Positions 23,763 to 36,513 are shown, counted from the stretch's first letter. The stretch is 64,000 nucleotides of DNA from Phocoena phocoena (GCF_963924675.1 NC_089220.1:166828761-166892760), one strand, 5' to 3'. The notes: a model not told the origin generated them from the sequence alone. Program-made: numbers and translations.

Positions 23763-24611
23763 TGTAAGGGGAGAAAGAGAAGTCTGATTGACTCAGAGGT
23801 GGTGGGGAAGAGAGAAGAGGAGGCTGGAGGGTGATGTGGCCTCTGTTCCCTGTCTGGCTCCCTGGACTGCATTTGAGCCCTGCTGCTGAAGGACTGAACT
23901 GCTTTCATTATAGACTGTAAGATTCTTGCAGGGGTGAGAGGTCTGAGGCACAGTAGGCTCAGAATTGTCTGGGGTGCCCTGCCTCTGTGAGAAACCTGGC
24001 CCGGCCCCGGGGCCCAGAGGGTTGGCACTCTCACAATAGGGCCCATTAGCGAAGGCTTCACTAACGATGCTAGAAGAGGCTTCTCAGGCACAGACGGAGT
24101 AGGGGCTGACCGAGGAGGCAGCAGATGCGTTGTGGTAAGTGCAGCTGACAGACTGATTTGTGTACCCATGTGAGGACCCATGTGGGGACCCTCAGAAATG
24201 ACTGAAGATTACATTCTTCATTGGGCAGATGGGAAACGTTCAACCCCAATTCAATGTACTTTCGGCGTACTCATATGTGGATCCAATTTTGTATTTACCG
24301 ACTGGTAATGCCAAAGGTCAAAGCGACATAGAAAATGACATTTGGGTTTTGGAAATTTCAGGTATTTATTTGGCATTTATATAATCTTCCTCTGGCTATG
24401 CCACATTCATTTGCTGTAAAAGTCACGATGTCTTTAACACAATGGAGTTCGTGAAGCTATTTCCTAATACACCTTGCTTTCCTAATTTTAAAAAATGTTA
24501 AGGCAATGAATTTTATTACTGTTGTAGCTTCAAAATTTCATTATACTTTGGATAAGGCTCTGCGACTTCTGTTTCTTGTCAAGACAGAATAAAAAAGACA
24601 AGATTTACTCT
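23763..24611. other. Intron, no gene seen
   Basis: The antisense frame of 152 codons (23723-24181) starts in unique sequence and runs into the SINE. It shows no domain and is judged fortuitous. Confidence 0.5.
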
Positions 24612-25363
24612 CTTGCAAGTCACACAAAGTTTTTGGTTTCCGAGTGCATATACAAACTATGTTTACACTATATTGTACTCTATTAAGTGTGCTATTTAGC
24701 ATTATGTCTAAAAAAAAAACTATGCACATACCTTAATTTAAAAATACTTTGTTCCTAAAAAATGTTAACCTTCAGTGAGCTGTAATATTTTTGCTGGTGG
24801 AGGGTCTTATTTCAACATTAATGGCGGCTGACCTATCAGGGTGACGGTGGCTGAAGGTTGGAGAGGCTGTGGCAACTTCTTAAAATGAGACCACAGTGAC
24901 GTCTGCCGCATCGATTGACTCTTCCTTTCAAGCACAATTTCTCTGGAGCGTACAATGCTGACTGATAGCATCTTACCCACAGTAGAACTTCTTTCTAAAC
25001 CGGTAACAATCCTCTCAAACCTTGCTGCTGCTTTATCAACTAACTTTATGTAATATTCTAAATCCTGCGCTGTCATTTCAACAATTAAGTTTGCCATCTT
25101 ATACGGGTGCTTCAAAATAATTCAATAGTAACATCAAAGATCACTGATCACAGATCACCATAACAAGTATAATGATATGAACAAGTCTGAAGAATTATGA
25201 GACTTAGCAAAATGTGACACAGAGACACAAAGGGAGCAAATGCTGTTGGAAAAATGGTGCCAACAGGCTTACTTGACACAGGGTTGCCACAAACTTCAAT
25301 TTGTAAAAAGTGTACTATCTGCAAAACTAAATAAAGTGAAACAATAAAACGAGCTTATGCCTG
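24612..25363 (-). mobile_element. Tigger1 DNA transposon, internally deleted
   Basis: Tigger1 is a pogo/Tc1-mariner-type element. The right end has the terminal-repeat complement: caataaaacgagcttatgcc followed by TGTA, giving the TA target at 25364-25365, preceded by the usual subterminal ggttgccacaaacttcaatt and gatcacagatcaccataaca. Reading leftward come the 5' leader, then directly the transposase C-terminus (25085 to 24807) and the 3' UTR (complement of cacacaaagtttttggtttc). About the first four fifths of the transposase is missing. The left terminal repeat is not recognisable beyond 24612. Confidence 0.88.
24807..25115 (-). pseudogene. Tigger1 transposase C-terminal remnant fused to its leader
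   Basis: A 102-codon open frame. The first dozen residues (MKHPYKMANLIV) come from the normally untranslated leader. From EMTAQDLEYYIKLVDKAAARF onward it is the transposase tail, ending with the TSLWSHFKKLPQPLQPS segment, that normally follows the DDE domain. The deletion joint is near 25081-25085. It lacks the DNA-binding helix-turn-helix and catalytic residues, so no transposase activity is possible. Confidence 0.82.
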
Positions 25364-25365
25364 TA

Positions 25366-25425
25366 TGTTGTTTTAAGCTGTTAAATCTGTAGTAATTTGT
25401 CATGCAGCAACAGAGAAGCCATACA
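25366..25425 (+). repeat. 3' end of an old interspersed repeat (family unsure)
   Basis: The sequence tgttgttttaagctgttaaa, then gtagtaatttgtcatgcagc, is the widely seen terminal segment of an old LTR-type or MER repeat. I cannot name the family firmly. Confidence 0.4.
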
Positions 25426-25429
25426 ACTG

Positions 25430-26080
25430 AATAGGATTAATGGCAGTTGGGACATTGCAGAAGAAATGATTAGTGAACTTGATGACAACAACAGAGTATC
25501 CAAAATGGAACAGAGAAAAAAGAATTTAAAAAAAACAAAACAAAAGGATCATCAAAGAGATGTGGAACAATTTTAGGGTATGGCTTAATAGACATGTAAT
25601 TAGAGTCCCTGAAAACGAGGAGTGGGGAAAAAACAATTAGAAGAAATAATGGCTGAATAACTTCCATGTTTGATGAAAAGTATAAGTCCACAGATCTAAG
25701 AAGCTCAATGAAATCCAAGTACAAGCAACATGAAGAAAACTACACCAAAGCATAAAAGTAATAATGACAATATATTTCTGATTAGAAACAAATCAAGTGA
25801 GGAAATAATGGAAAAACACATTTAAAGTACTGAAAAAGGACTGTCAACCTAGAACTCTATACCCCCCAAAATTATCATTCAAAAACTGAGGGTGGAATAA
25901 AGATGGTTTCAGACAAACAAAAGCTGAAATAATTCATCACCAGCAGAGCTGTATTACGAAAACTGTTAAAGGAAGAACTTCGGACAGGAGGAAAATGATT
26001 ATGAGAAGGGAATGTGGATCTGCACAAAGAAATGAAAAGCACTGGAAATGGTAACTACATGAGTAAATATAAAAGATTTT
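25430..26080 (+). repeat. Old L1M, ORF1 region remnant
   Basis: Diverged ORF1 to inter-ORF words in order: agagtccctgaaaacgagga, aactctataccccccaaaat, cagacaaacaaaagctgaaa and actgttaaaggaagaactt. No open frame of note. Confidence 0.75.
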
Positions 26081-26270
26081 TTTCTCTTAGTATTTAAGTC
26101 TTTTTAAAAACAAAAACTTTTAATTTTGGAATAACTTCAGACTTACAGAAAAGTTGCAAAGTTAGTAGAAGATATTTGGATATATGCTGCCTTCAGAACC
26201 AACTTCACATATTTAGAAACAAAGTGGTTAAAAGCAAAAGGAAAGAGAAACATATAACATCAGTATTCAT

Positions 26271-26560
26271 TAAAGAAATACAAACTAAAATACAATGAGA
26301 TACCTTTATTCCTTTGAATGGCTAAAATGAAAAACCATACCAAATGTTGGTAAGAATGTAGAGCAACTGGAACTCTCGCACACTGCTGAAGGGGACATAA
26401 AACGGTGCAGCCGCTTTGAAAAACAGTTGAGCAGTTTCTAAGAAAGTTAAATATGTGTCTGCTATAAAGTCCAGGCATTCACCGCTAGGTATTTACCCAG
26501 GAGAAAAGAAAGCTCGTGTCCACACAAGGGCTGTTACAGATGTTCATAGCAGCTGTATCT
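26271..26560 (+). repeat. Old L1M, ORF2 end remnant
   Basis: Contains caaactaaaatacaatgaga, gcaactggaactctcgcaca, gcattcaccgctaggtattt and acagatgttcatagcagct, in the order of the ORF2 3' end. Confidence 0.8.
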
Positions 26561-26827
26561 GTAACAGCCCCACCCAAGTGAAAACTGCCGCCATGTCCAA
26601 CAACAGGTGCCAAGGAGGCGGGCTCAAAGGGGGTGCTGTGCACTAGGACACGGAAATGCCTCACACTGTCAAGTATCCTGTGCTAAGTGTGCTGTGCCCA
26701 TGTGTGCCTGTAACACTGCTTGCTGACTGGCCATTTTCAAAGAGGACTTCACATCTGGTTGAAGTATTAGAAAATGTAAAAAAAAACAAAAAACCAAAAT
26801 GAAAAACTCAGTTTAAAAAAATCAATC

Positions 26828-27180
26828 AGGGACTTCCCTGGTGGCACAGTGGTTAAGAATCCGCCTGCCAATGCAGGGGACACAGGTTCGAGCCCTGGGC
26901 CGGGAAGATCCCACGTGCCGCGGAGCAACTAAGCCCGTGCGCCACAACTACGGAGCCTGTGCTCTAGAGCCCGCAAGCCACAGCTACTGAGCCTACATGC
27001 CACAACTACTGAAGCCTGTGCACCTAAAGCCCGTGCTCCACAACAAGAGAAGCCACTGCAATGAGAAGCCCGTGCACCACAACAAAGAGTAGCCCCCGCT
27101 CGCCGCAACTGGAGAAAGCCTGCACACAGCAATGAAGACCCAACACAGCCAAAAATAAATAAATTTAAAAAAATAAAATT
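26828..27180 (+). repeat. CHR SINE, long GAGCAACTAAGCCC subtype
   Basis: Full copy from gggacttccctggtggc through box B (ggttcgagccc) and the cacaactac-rich body to an A/T-rich aaataaataaa tail. Perfect duplication aaaaatcaatca (26816-26827 and 27181-27192). Confidence 0.95.
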
Positions 27181-27192
27181 AAAAATCAATCA

Positions 27193-28399
27193 ACAGTTTT
27201 GATTGTTACATAATTTACACCCTACTGTGGCCAAAAGTTCTAGGAAGCTGCTCCAAGTGCTCTAACTCCGCTTCCACCATACAGACCAACAAGGCCAACA
27301 TCTTTCAGATGTGCTTTTAAATCCCATTCAAGTCGCCAGGGTTCTGATTAAGTCACACGTTTTATGTAAAACTTCTGGCCTCCTTCTCTTTACTCACCAC
27401 CATCTGTTTCTTCTGCATGTTCACCCCTGATTCTCATCTGCTCAGATTGGCTGTGCACTATGGTTTTTACCCCTACAGTCAAAATAAATTCTCTTCTCCT
27501 CCCATTTATCTAATGATTAATGCCGCTGGGGCCAATTAGGTAGTGTAGCTGTGGTTCTGTGCTCACAGGCCCTTCCAGCACACCTAACTCAACAGCTGAA
27601 ATTTAATAACAAATTGCGGGTGTTATAAATACACTGGTCCACAGTGGAAAGGGACTGAGGTATTTCAGGAGGCAAGAGGCAATGAAAGCAATATTCTTCT
27701 TCACTAGAAAACTAACATTTCAGATTCTATTAAAGCACTAGTTATTTCTGGAGCATTAAAGACCTAAAAGCAGATTTTGCTACCACTGGCAGACATGGCT
27801 AGATATTAAGGATGCATTAATGATTCCCAAACCTGCCACATAGGATGTTCAATTTTTATAACTCTGTTTTTTATTTGGCTAAGAAGAACGGGAGGAAGGA
27901 GTTTCCAAAGTCTCTTAAAACCCTGGGATTTAGCTTATCAATAGATAATAAAATCCACCCAAACTCTGATCATGTAACATCCCTCTTCATAATGGCACTT
28001 CTGACTGAAGTGCCACGAAATGGAAGTAGCACATCCTATATTACATAATGAGAGAAAACTCACTTAAAATTCAAATGTAACTTTCAAATATACAATACTA
28101 TTACTAGTATTATTATTAACTATAGTCAACAGGCTGTACGTTATATCATGCTAAGAGAGTACATCTTAGAAGTTCTCATAAGAAGAAAAAAAATTTGTAA
28201 CTGTGTGGCAATGGATATTAACTGGACTTACTGTGGAGATCATTTTAAAAAAATGCAAATACAATTCAGAAGGAAAGTATCCAAACTAAAAAAAAGAAAA
28301 AAAGTTTTCATGGGTCCATCTCTTAATTAAATAACCATATATATTAATAGAGTTTTTGGATTCTTCTTATAACTAGAAACATGTTTTGTTAACTTATAA
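27193..28399. other. Intron, no gene seen
   Basis: No repeat or exon is recognised. Confidence 0.5.
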
Positions 28400-28570
28400 T
28401 ATTATTAATAGCTACCCTTTATTGTGATAGATGCTGTGCTGTGTTTTACTTGCTTTATGTCATTTTCTAGATGAGAAAATGGCATCTTAGTTAAATAGCT
28501 GGTCCAAGCTCACTTACTTATTGGCAGGGCCAGAATGGGAACCCAGGCCTGCCCATGGCAGAGTTCTCAC
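28400..28570 (+). repeat. MIR SINE
   Basis: MIR core: gatgctgtgctgtgttttac, tgtcattttctagatgagaa, agctggtccaagctc and ggcagggccagaatggg. Confidence 0.75.
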
Positions 28571-28611
28571 ACTTGACCATTATGGTGAACTTCATGAAAA
28601 TGATACAAATT

Positions 28612-28739
28612 TGGGAATTCCCTGGTGGTCCAGTGATTAGGGCTCAGCACTTCCACTCTGGGGCCCAGGTTTGATCCCTGGTTGGGGAACTAAGATCCTG
28701 CAAGACATGCGGCGTGGCCAAAAGTAAAAATTTAAAAAA
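28612..28739 (+). repeat. CHR SINE, short form
   Basis: From tgggaattccctggtggtcc to ggcgtggccaaaagtaaaaa. Perfect duplication gatacaaatt (28602-28611 and 28740-28749). It belongs to the same short type as the copy at 751-882. Confidence 0.93.
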
Positions 28740-29289
28740 GATACAAATTAACACTAATGAAGTTGGCAATGCTACTGGCAGCAGTGCTCCAAAATGAAGG
28801 CCTGAGGGTTCCTTCCTTATCATGTCCACTGGAAATGTGAGAGGGTCAAGGCAGAGGAAGCGCAGACGCTGCTTGTCTCCTGATAACATTTCTGCGGCCC
28901 TCAAAGGAAGCATCAAAATACGGCAGCTCTGATGGCCCTTTGGCTGTTGGCACTGCTGCTTAAGCTGTGAGTCATGCTCTTGGGCCTCTGCCTCTGTGGA
29001 CCCCGACTGCTTGTTCTTCACCCAGAATCTCTGGGGAGGAGGGAAGGTGAGTTTTGCTCCATCACGGTCGCGTGTAGTCACGGGAATACAGTGGTTTCTT
29101 TTCCCACCTCCTGCAGCTGAGGGTTCCGTGAAAGCACCGTGGTGCCAACCTAGGCTTGGAGATGAGGCAAAGCTGCTGAAACGCGGGTTCCCACTTACCC
29201 AGAGCAGCTCCACTGTTGAGGTTCTAGGGAAGATATCACTTAAAAAGCTTCAGCGCTGAAAGAAAAGTTTGAGAACCACCAGGCTGCTG

Positions 29290-29430
29290 GGAGACAGCAC
29301 AGTTCAGTGGTTGAGATCATGGCTTTGTAGCTTGATAACATGGGTTCAAGTCCAGGTTCAACCACTCCTGGTCTACGTGCCCCACAGAGCAAGTTAATCC
29401 ACTCTCTGAACCTCAAACCTGTTCTGGCTC
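29290..29430 (+). repeat. MIR SINE
   Basis: MIR 5' part: cagtggttgagatcatggct, gataacatgggttcaagtcc and gcaagttaatccactctctg. Confidence 0.78.
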
Positions 29431-31270
29431 CAGAATAGGAATCAGTGGTTGTTATTAACACTACCGTCTGGCCCTATTAGTAGGTGAAGAACTAGAGGGA
29501 ACTGCGTTAAAATTCAGGAGAAGGGGAAATAGTTTCTGGTCTGTGAAAGATTTGGGGCCTGGCTACCCAGTCAGGTCTGAAGTTAAAAGTCTACCTGTGT
29601 TATGTCTTCTAATGATAAAACTCTCCTGTTATAATTATAAAATCTGAGGTCTAGAGAAGTTGTGACTTATACCAAGATTAAATTAGAAACGTATATTCTA
29701 TAAACTATTCTGTGTCCATGTACTTTTTTCCTTTCTTCTGGAAATCTCTAAACTTTCTTATTCAAATAGATAAAGTAGTTTTCTACATATGAGGGGACCT
29801 GATGTAAGCTTAGGGGAAAGCTGTAGTTCTGGAACACAAGTGAAAGAAGGCCTGAAAGTCTATGAGGGATAGAGTTGAAGCTGGCCAAAAAATATATATA
29901 TATACATATATATTTAAATATAGAAATATGTATTTAATACTTAATATATAGATATATATTACTTATAATAGACTGGTTAAAAATGAAAATCAACATGGCT
30001 TAATGAAATCTTTTTAACCCACTACATTAATAATAATGATATACTAGTAGACTTTATTGAAAAATTTTTTCATAGAGTAATTCTCAGACCAATGGAAGCT
30101 AGGACAACACACACTTAATCTAAAAATAAAATGAAAATAGTGCCTCCCCCTTCTTTCTTATTCTGTGCTGTCATAGTGAAAAATCTCAAGCATCAGCTCT
30201 CTTTGGCCACATCACACTCACACTGCAATATGCAGAGAAGGGGCTGGACAAAAAGGCACAGAAGCCAATGGCACGTGCCCTGAAGGATGCTTCCTGAAGC
30301 CTTTAATTGTAAGACCTGGCCCTTCTTCACTCGAGCCCCTTCATGAGAATCCCAGAGTTCACTAAGTTCAACTTCTGACAATGTAATGCTAGATTTAGTC
30401 TGTTCGTAATGGAAGGGAGGGAAAAACGTGAGAGCAAACACACCCTATTTGGAACCGCGACAGAGGAAGGACAGAACGTGAGTCATTCCACCTGCAAGGA
30501 GGGGCACTGTGCCTCTGTGAAATCCAAGGTCATTCCAACTCCATACCAGGAGAAACTACTGTGAACGCGTTAAAAAATCGAGAGCAATCTGGGTCAAAAG
30601 AAAGTCTCTTTAGGGTCGGTTTCCCTGCCAGAGAAAGGGCTTTCCCATCTGCCCTTCAGTCACCACGTCTAAACTTAACAAATCCGGACAAATGAAAGCA
30701 GAAACGCTCCTGCTACCTTCTATGTTTGCTTCATGCTTTTTCTCTTCTCCTCCTCTCAGAACGAAGAGGGTTGCTGGCATTTTGGATCAAAATTAGGCAA
30801 GTGATGTTCTGACAGAACCCTCTGACAGCAGGAAACTCTGTTAGCATTTTGATAGCGTGAGTCAGTCAGCCACGGAGGCCCAGTGGAGTGATAACAGTGC
30901 CACCAGCATGAGGCTCTACAACGTGAGGGAAATTCAGGACTTCTTTGTAAGAATGACCTGTTTTTCCCAAGAAGTACAAACTGAAAAAACAGTGAGTTGG
31001 CACTTTTTGCCTATGAAATTGAGAAACATATTAAATAGAATGACAATATCCCGAGGTGGTGACACTGTGAAAACAACAGCCACTTTCATGAACCGCCGCT
31101 GGGAATACACATTAAATGCAACTGTTTGACAGGGAAATCGGGCGATAAGGTATCAAAAGCTTTCAAAGGGCACACGGTTTAAGTAGCTAGCCGACTGAAA
31201 GGATCAGAGATGAGCACAACATTTTGTGAATAAGGATGTGTATCACAGCCTTAGTTACCTTGCAGGAGCA
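29431..31270. other. Intron, no gene seen
   Basis: Contains an A/T-only patch (29888-29965, imperfect TATA units). The 90-codon frame at 30857-31129 has no recognisable domain. Confidence 0.5.
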
Positions 31271-31278
31271 CTTTAAGC

Positions 31279-31474
31279 CAGGGGTCCCCAACCCCTGGGC
31301 CGCGGACCAGTACCGGGCTGCACAGCAGGGGGCGCGCAGCGGGCAGGTGAGCGAAGGTGCCGCTCCGCATTGCTCACGTCACCGCCTGAACCATCCTCCG
31401 CCCGCACCGCCCTCCGCGGAAACACTGTCTTCCCCAGAACCGGTCCCCGCTGCCAGAAATGTTGGGGACCGCTG
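31279..31474. mobile_element. Small GC-rich hAT-type element
   Basis: A 196-bp element with inverted ends (left caggggtccccaac, right complement cagcggtccccaac). It is flanked by ctttaagc (31271-31278) and ctttaagg (31475-31482), an 8-bp duplication with one mismatch. It lies as a GC-rich island in AT-rich DNA. No transposase. Confidence 0.85.
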
Positions 31475-31587
31475 CTTTAAGGGATCTAAATGTCTAATAA
31501 TAGTGGGCTACCTGAAAAATCTGTAAATATACACATACGATGGGGTGCATACCGGCCACTGAAAGTGGTATCATAAATTACTCTTCT

Positions 31588-32008
31588 AAAAAAATATTTT
31601 ATTATTTTTATTTTTTCTTCCCTTCTCATTGAGATGTAATTGACATACAGCACTGGCGCACCACATACCAGGCGCACCGTGTAATGGTTTGACTCCCACA
31701 TAACATCATGAAGGGATGATCACAGTAAGTTTAGGGAACATCCAGCATCTCATAGAGACACATTAAAGAAATAGGAAAAACATATTTTTCTTGTGACGAG
31801 AACTCTTAGGATTTCCCCTCTTAACAGCTTTCCCATATAACAGAAAGCAGTGTCAATTATATCCATCATGTGGTTCATTACTAGTGCTTTTTTTATCTTG
31901 TAACTGGAAGTTTGTACCTTTCCACCACCTTCATCCAGTTCCCCCTCCCCCCACCTCCCAACCCCTGCCTCTGGAAACCACAAATCTGACCTCTTTTTCT
32001 GTGAGTTT
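31588..32008 (-). repeat. L1 3' UTR fragment, antisense
   Basis: Contains tcattgagatgtaattgaca, gaacatccagcatctcatag, aattatatccatcatgtggt and acccctgcctctggaaacca, antisense L1 3' sequence. A SINE lies at its right edge. Confidence 0.8.
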
Positions 32009-32022
32009 GAAATTATTCTTTT

Positions 32023-32362
32023 AATTTATTTATTTACTTTTGGCTGTGTTGGGTCTTCGTTGCTGCGCATGGGCTTTCTCTAGTTGCAGTGAGCGGGGGC
32101 TACTCTTCCTTGCGGTGCACGGGCTTCTCATTGCGGTGGCTTCTCTTGTTGCGGAGCATGGACTCTAGGCACGTAGGCTTCAGTAGTTGTGGCACACGGG
32201 CTCAGTAGTTGTGGCTCGCAGGCTCTACAGCGCAGGCTCAGTAGTTGTGGCACACGGGCTTAGTCGCTCCGCGGCATGTGGGATCTTCCCAGACCAGGGC
32301 TCGAACCCGTGTCCCCTGCATTGGCAGGCGGCTTCTTAACCAGTGCGCCACCAGGGAAGTCC
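32023..32362 (-). repeat. CHR SINE, long GAGCAACTAAGCCC subtype
   Basis: Antisense full copy (ttggctgtgttgggtcttcg to caccagggaagtcc). Duplication gaaattattctttt (32009-32022) and gaaatttttctttt (32363-32376), one mismatch. Confidence 0.94.
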
Positions 32363-32376
32363 GAAATTTTTCTTTT

Positions 32377-35300
32377 TGATACGTGTGCAACTCAGGCTTT
32401 TCTCAAGTGCAGGTGATAGGAACCTCATTTGAATTAATTTAAACAGAAAGGCAATTGATTAAAGGAAGAGTTGAATGACTAAGCTTATAGGAAGGCAGGA
32501 TGGATACAGGGCATCTTGAACCAGGGACTCAGATAGGCTCAGGACCTCTCTTTCTCATGTGTCTGCTTCCACTCCATCTCTGGGCTCAACCTAACAACCT
32601 CATCACCCAAGAGAAAACAATGTCCCCCTGTAATAAATTCCAAGGAAGACTTGATTGGTTTGGATGGATCACATGTTTATTCCAATCATTGTATACATGA
32701 CCTGGAAGGATTAGCCTGCCTTGTCTCAGATAACTGCTCTGAAATCGACCACTGTGATTGAGGGGGCGATTTGGAGCCCCTGGGAGAGGCGTGGAGAGGA
32801 TGAGACAGTGCAGTCAGGGCCGCCTGGCCAGCTGCTAGGACCTGGGGAGCCACTCCCATGTGTGTCTCCCACGAGTTCAGTCGGTGATATTGTCAGTGCT
32901 TCCTCTCCACAATAGCTGGGCCTAGGCTTTTTACGAGGTTAGAGGGGAACTCTGTCTTCTTTTATTTCATGTAAAGGGATTCCTCTGGTGGTTGGGAAGT
33001 GCTCTGGGATAAAGGACACTGGATAGGGGTCACCCTGTGCATGACTCCCCCGGCCACATTGCTTGAATGGGACCAGACAGATGAACTGATGAAAGGCTTC
33101 ATATCTTCCACAAAACACAGTGGGTAAGAGCTGGTTATGGGAAACAGAAACTTATCTACTACATTGAAATCTAGCATTTCTAAAACATACTGATTTCTAA
33201 CTAACCAGCAAGTGGACTCTATCATGCTATCATTAGAGACGCCGTGTTTGAACCACATACTTTAGAGAGAAATCCGACATGAGTCTTTAAAAAACCAAGA
33301 TTTCAAGACAGTAGAGACAAATCACATGACAAATGATGGTCATTTAAACATGTTACCACAACAGTGAAATGCTCTAATTCCATTAGAGAACAGCCAACGA
33401 TGTTGCAGGAAGTATTCCAAATTAAACAATATTGCTGCTTTTACCGATTTTCTTTATTGTTCAGACGTGGATATCTGTGGACTCTTAGGATTTAGGAAGT
33501 AGGTTGAAGATGAATTGGAAATGAATGCACAGATTTTATTTATGAAGAGAACGGATCTGTAGAGACTGCTAGCTGGTGAAGGTTTGAAAATCAATTAAAA
33601 AAAAAACAACTTTAGTCATTGCTTACTGCCCATCAGCAGGCAGAATTCCACAGCTCACCCAATTATCTGATGCAACCTAATTCTCTCTTTTGAAAAACAC
33701 GCCATTTATTTTATTTATTATGTTGCTAAGTTGAGAAAACTTAAATATTTGCCTCTTCAGAGTTTCTTTCCAAATACGAATTCTTGCGAAAACCTAAACC
33801 AATATCAAGGGGACATGAGAAAAAGACCATGGCAGTAGTGTTGGTCCAAATGGAAACCAAAAAATCAGAAACTCTGAAATTGCTTCTCTGCAGCTGACTT
33901 TTTATGTAACCTTAGGTAACAGTATTTTTGCATCTGAATTTTTCCCATTAACTTCTGCAGCTCCTGAGAAGTTGCCCTCTTACTCTGGCTAATTAACAGA
34001 CAGGCAATACCTCAGACCCTTCTAGAATCTTGAGTGGATGTAAAGAAATAAGAATGTGCTAATCTGGTGACCAAAAAAAATGGTCTTTGGGATACATAGC
34101 TCTTTATTTTAAATTGTCTCCTCAAATTCATTCATTGAATTTTTTTTTTAAAAATCAGTCATTTCTCCTACAAACCAAATGAACAGATCTATATAACATT
34201 GCTTGCAAGCCCAGTGAGTTTGGATTTTAGTTGCTAAATTTTGTACATGCTTATTTTCAGAATTATAAAAAACCAAAATAACTGGGCTGAGTGCTATTTA
34301 CAAAGACTAGGGATGCACATTTTATATAAATAAAATCTATGCATAAAGGCTGCATTTAAAAAGGAAGAACCTTGCTTCCTGTACATGTCCTTAAGAAAGG
34401 AAATTACCTCATGGCCACCTGTCATGAATTGGTGCTTGAAATGAGAATCTGAAATTTCTAGTCTGAAAGTTGAACCTCAAACTATCATAGTACAAAGTAA
34501 TTAAAACCTGGAAATCATAATTTATCATCAGAAATGTGTCTAGTCTTCTAAAATTCTTCAGAATCATATGCCTCAAACATCATCACACAAGTTAATAGGA
34601 AATTGTATCTTGGTTCCTTTACGTATGTGTAGTGAATTGCAAGCCACAGTTAAAAATCTCTCAATTGTCAGGCTCCTGTTTCTTGAATGGCTGAGCAGGG
34701 TAACATCAAGTCACTATGAAAAAAGGAACCTGCAACTGTGTGAGAAAGAAACCATCTTTTCTGGCAGAATGTCAGCAATTAGAAGAGGAAGGAAACTGGC
34801 AAGGGTGAGAGTGCGTGCACGCTGTCACAGTAAGACAAAAACAGAAGTTACCAATGGAAGAGAGATGACTACCACTGCCTAACCTCACTAATACACACTA
34901 AAGTGTGTTTGAAAAAAGGCTGAAACAGAACATTTCTTATCTTCCCCATGTCGTGGTGTCATGGTTCTAGTCACCCAGAATGTCTTACTGTATTAGATCA
35001 CTGCACTTGCAGTGAATTTCTCTTCCTGAGCATCTATGAATATCCAATTCCCCCAAATGAGATGGTCTAAGGGCATGACTACTTGCCACAGGAGGTATCC
35101 ATCCACAAGGTCCAAAGCCCCAGAGTCCCTACCACGGACATCACTGCATTTCCTGCACCATTAATCTGAGGGGAGCCTACACAGGCGGAGTTGCTTTTGG
35201 CAGTGAAAATTCGGCACCAGCAAATCCGGATGGAAGAAGAAGGCTGATGGCTTGGAGCAATCGATGGATTGCTCATCAGAGCTGCCCATTTAGCTGGATG

Positions 35301-35992
35301 GTAGAGGGATGTGATTGCCCAGGATTTTTTTTTCCCCCCTTAATCTTCAAATTGCTCTTTTGCAAAGCGACAACTCACATTCTAGTCAGGCATGAATGTC
35401 TGCCTGGTTAGTAGGATTGGCCAACTCACAGAGCCGTGGACCCATGCCACGGCTTTCTACAGTGGGGCCCAGGTCATTTTTATCTGCTCTATGGCCACAG
35501 GCTGCACCCTGAGCTACAGCCAGTCATTGCGAAAGAGTGGGTGTTGGAATCTTAGAGCAGGAGTAATTTCTAGCAATTGTCTACTTCTGTCCTTGCACAG
35601 ATGAGAGACCCAGTCAACTTCTGTCCGAGACCTTGTGATTCACAAGGTCACATCAGAACCAGGGCTAGAATCTAGTCCTCGTAAATCCAATCCAGTGCAA
35701 ACAGCCTCTCTGGCTCTTTCTAGAAGCCCTAGAAGAAGTTGCCTTTCACATTTTTCTTCATACTTGGAACCAAAGAGAGTGACAATAAAGCTTAGAGAGC
35801 TTTCTCCTCTCACCACCCAGTGATATGGTCTTAGGAATAGGAGATAGGAGAGAAAGTAAGCAAATGTCGTCTAACAAGATTATAGTTAGATTGTTTCCTC
35901 CCTCATTTTCTTGGTGCTCCACCATAATTGTTGACTTGGGTAGTCATTCATTTAGTCTTTCAACAAATATCTACTGATTCCCCTAAGACCAT
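32377..35992. other. Intron, no gene seen
   Basis: The longest repeat-poor stretch here (about 3.6 kb). A few MIR-like words occur near 35600-35680. The 104-codon frame at 34568-34882 has no recognisable domain. Confidence 0.5.
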
Positions 35993-36007
35993 AAAAGACG
36001 GAGTAGA

Positions 36008-36198
36008 GGGCTTCCCTGGTGGCGCAGTGGTTGGGAGTCCGCCTGCCGATGCAGGGGGCGCGGGTTCGTGCCCCGGTCTGGGAGGATCCCACATGCCGCG
36101 GAGCGGCTGGGCCCGTGGGCCGTGGCCGCTGAGCCTGCGCGTCCGGAGCCTGTCCTCCGCAACGGGAGAGGCCACAACAGTGAGAGGCCCGCGTAACG

Positions 36199-36236
<38 letters not shown>
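36008..36236 (+). repeat. CHR SINE, GAGCGGCTGGGCC subtype, young
   Basis: Full copy with an uninterrupted poly-A of about 35-40 and a perfect 15-bp duplication, aaaagacggagtaga (35993-36007 and 36237-36251). The long clean tail marks it as one of the youngest insertions in the window. Confidence 0.96.
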
Positions 36237-36242
<6 letters not shown>

Positions 36243-36379
36243 CGGAGTAGATTATTTGGCACGGGTTTCCCACTATGAATGGAATAACACGGTATAGAGA
36301 CTTCTGTGAGAAATGACTGGGTCATCTTCACAGACTAGGTAAATTGTTATTTACTGAGCATCTCTTGAAAGTTGAAAAC

Positions 36380-36513
36380 CAAAACTACAAGGACCTACTG
36401 TATAGCACAGGGAACTATATTCAATATCTTGTAATAATCTGTAATGGAAAAGAATCTGAAAAAGAATATCTAGCTGTATCTATCTATCTAGAAATCAACT
36501 ATACTCTGATAAA
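36380..36513 (+). repeat. L1 3' end, 134-bp insertion
   Basis: From caaaactacaaggacctact to atactctgataaa. Perfect 12-bp duplication aaagttgaaaac (36368-36379 and 36514-36525). Confidence 0.92.

Noticed and set aside
24807..25115. Novel 102-residue protein gene
   Set aside because: The sequence is the Tigger1 transposase tail fused to leader sequence in an element with a recognisable terminal repeat.
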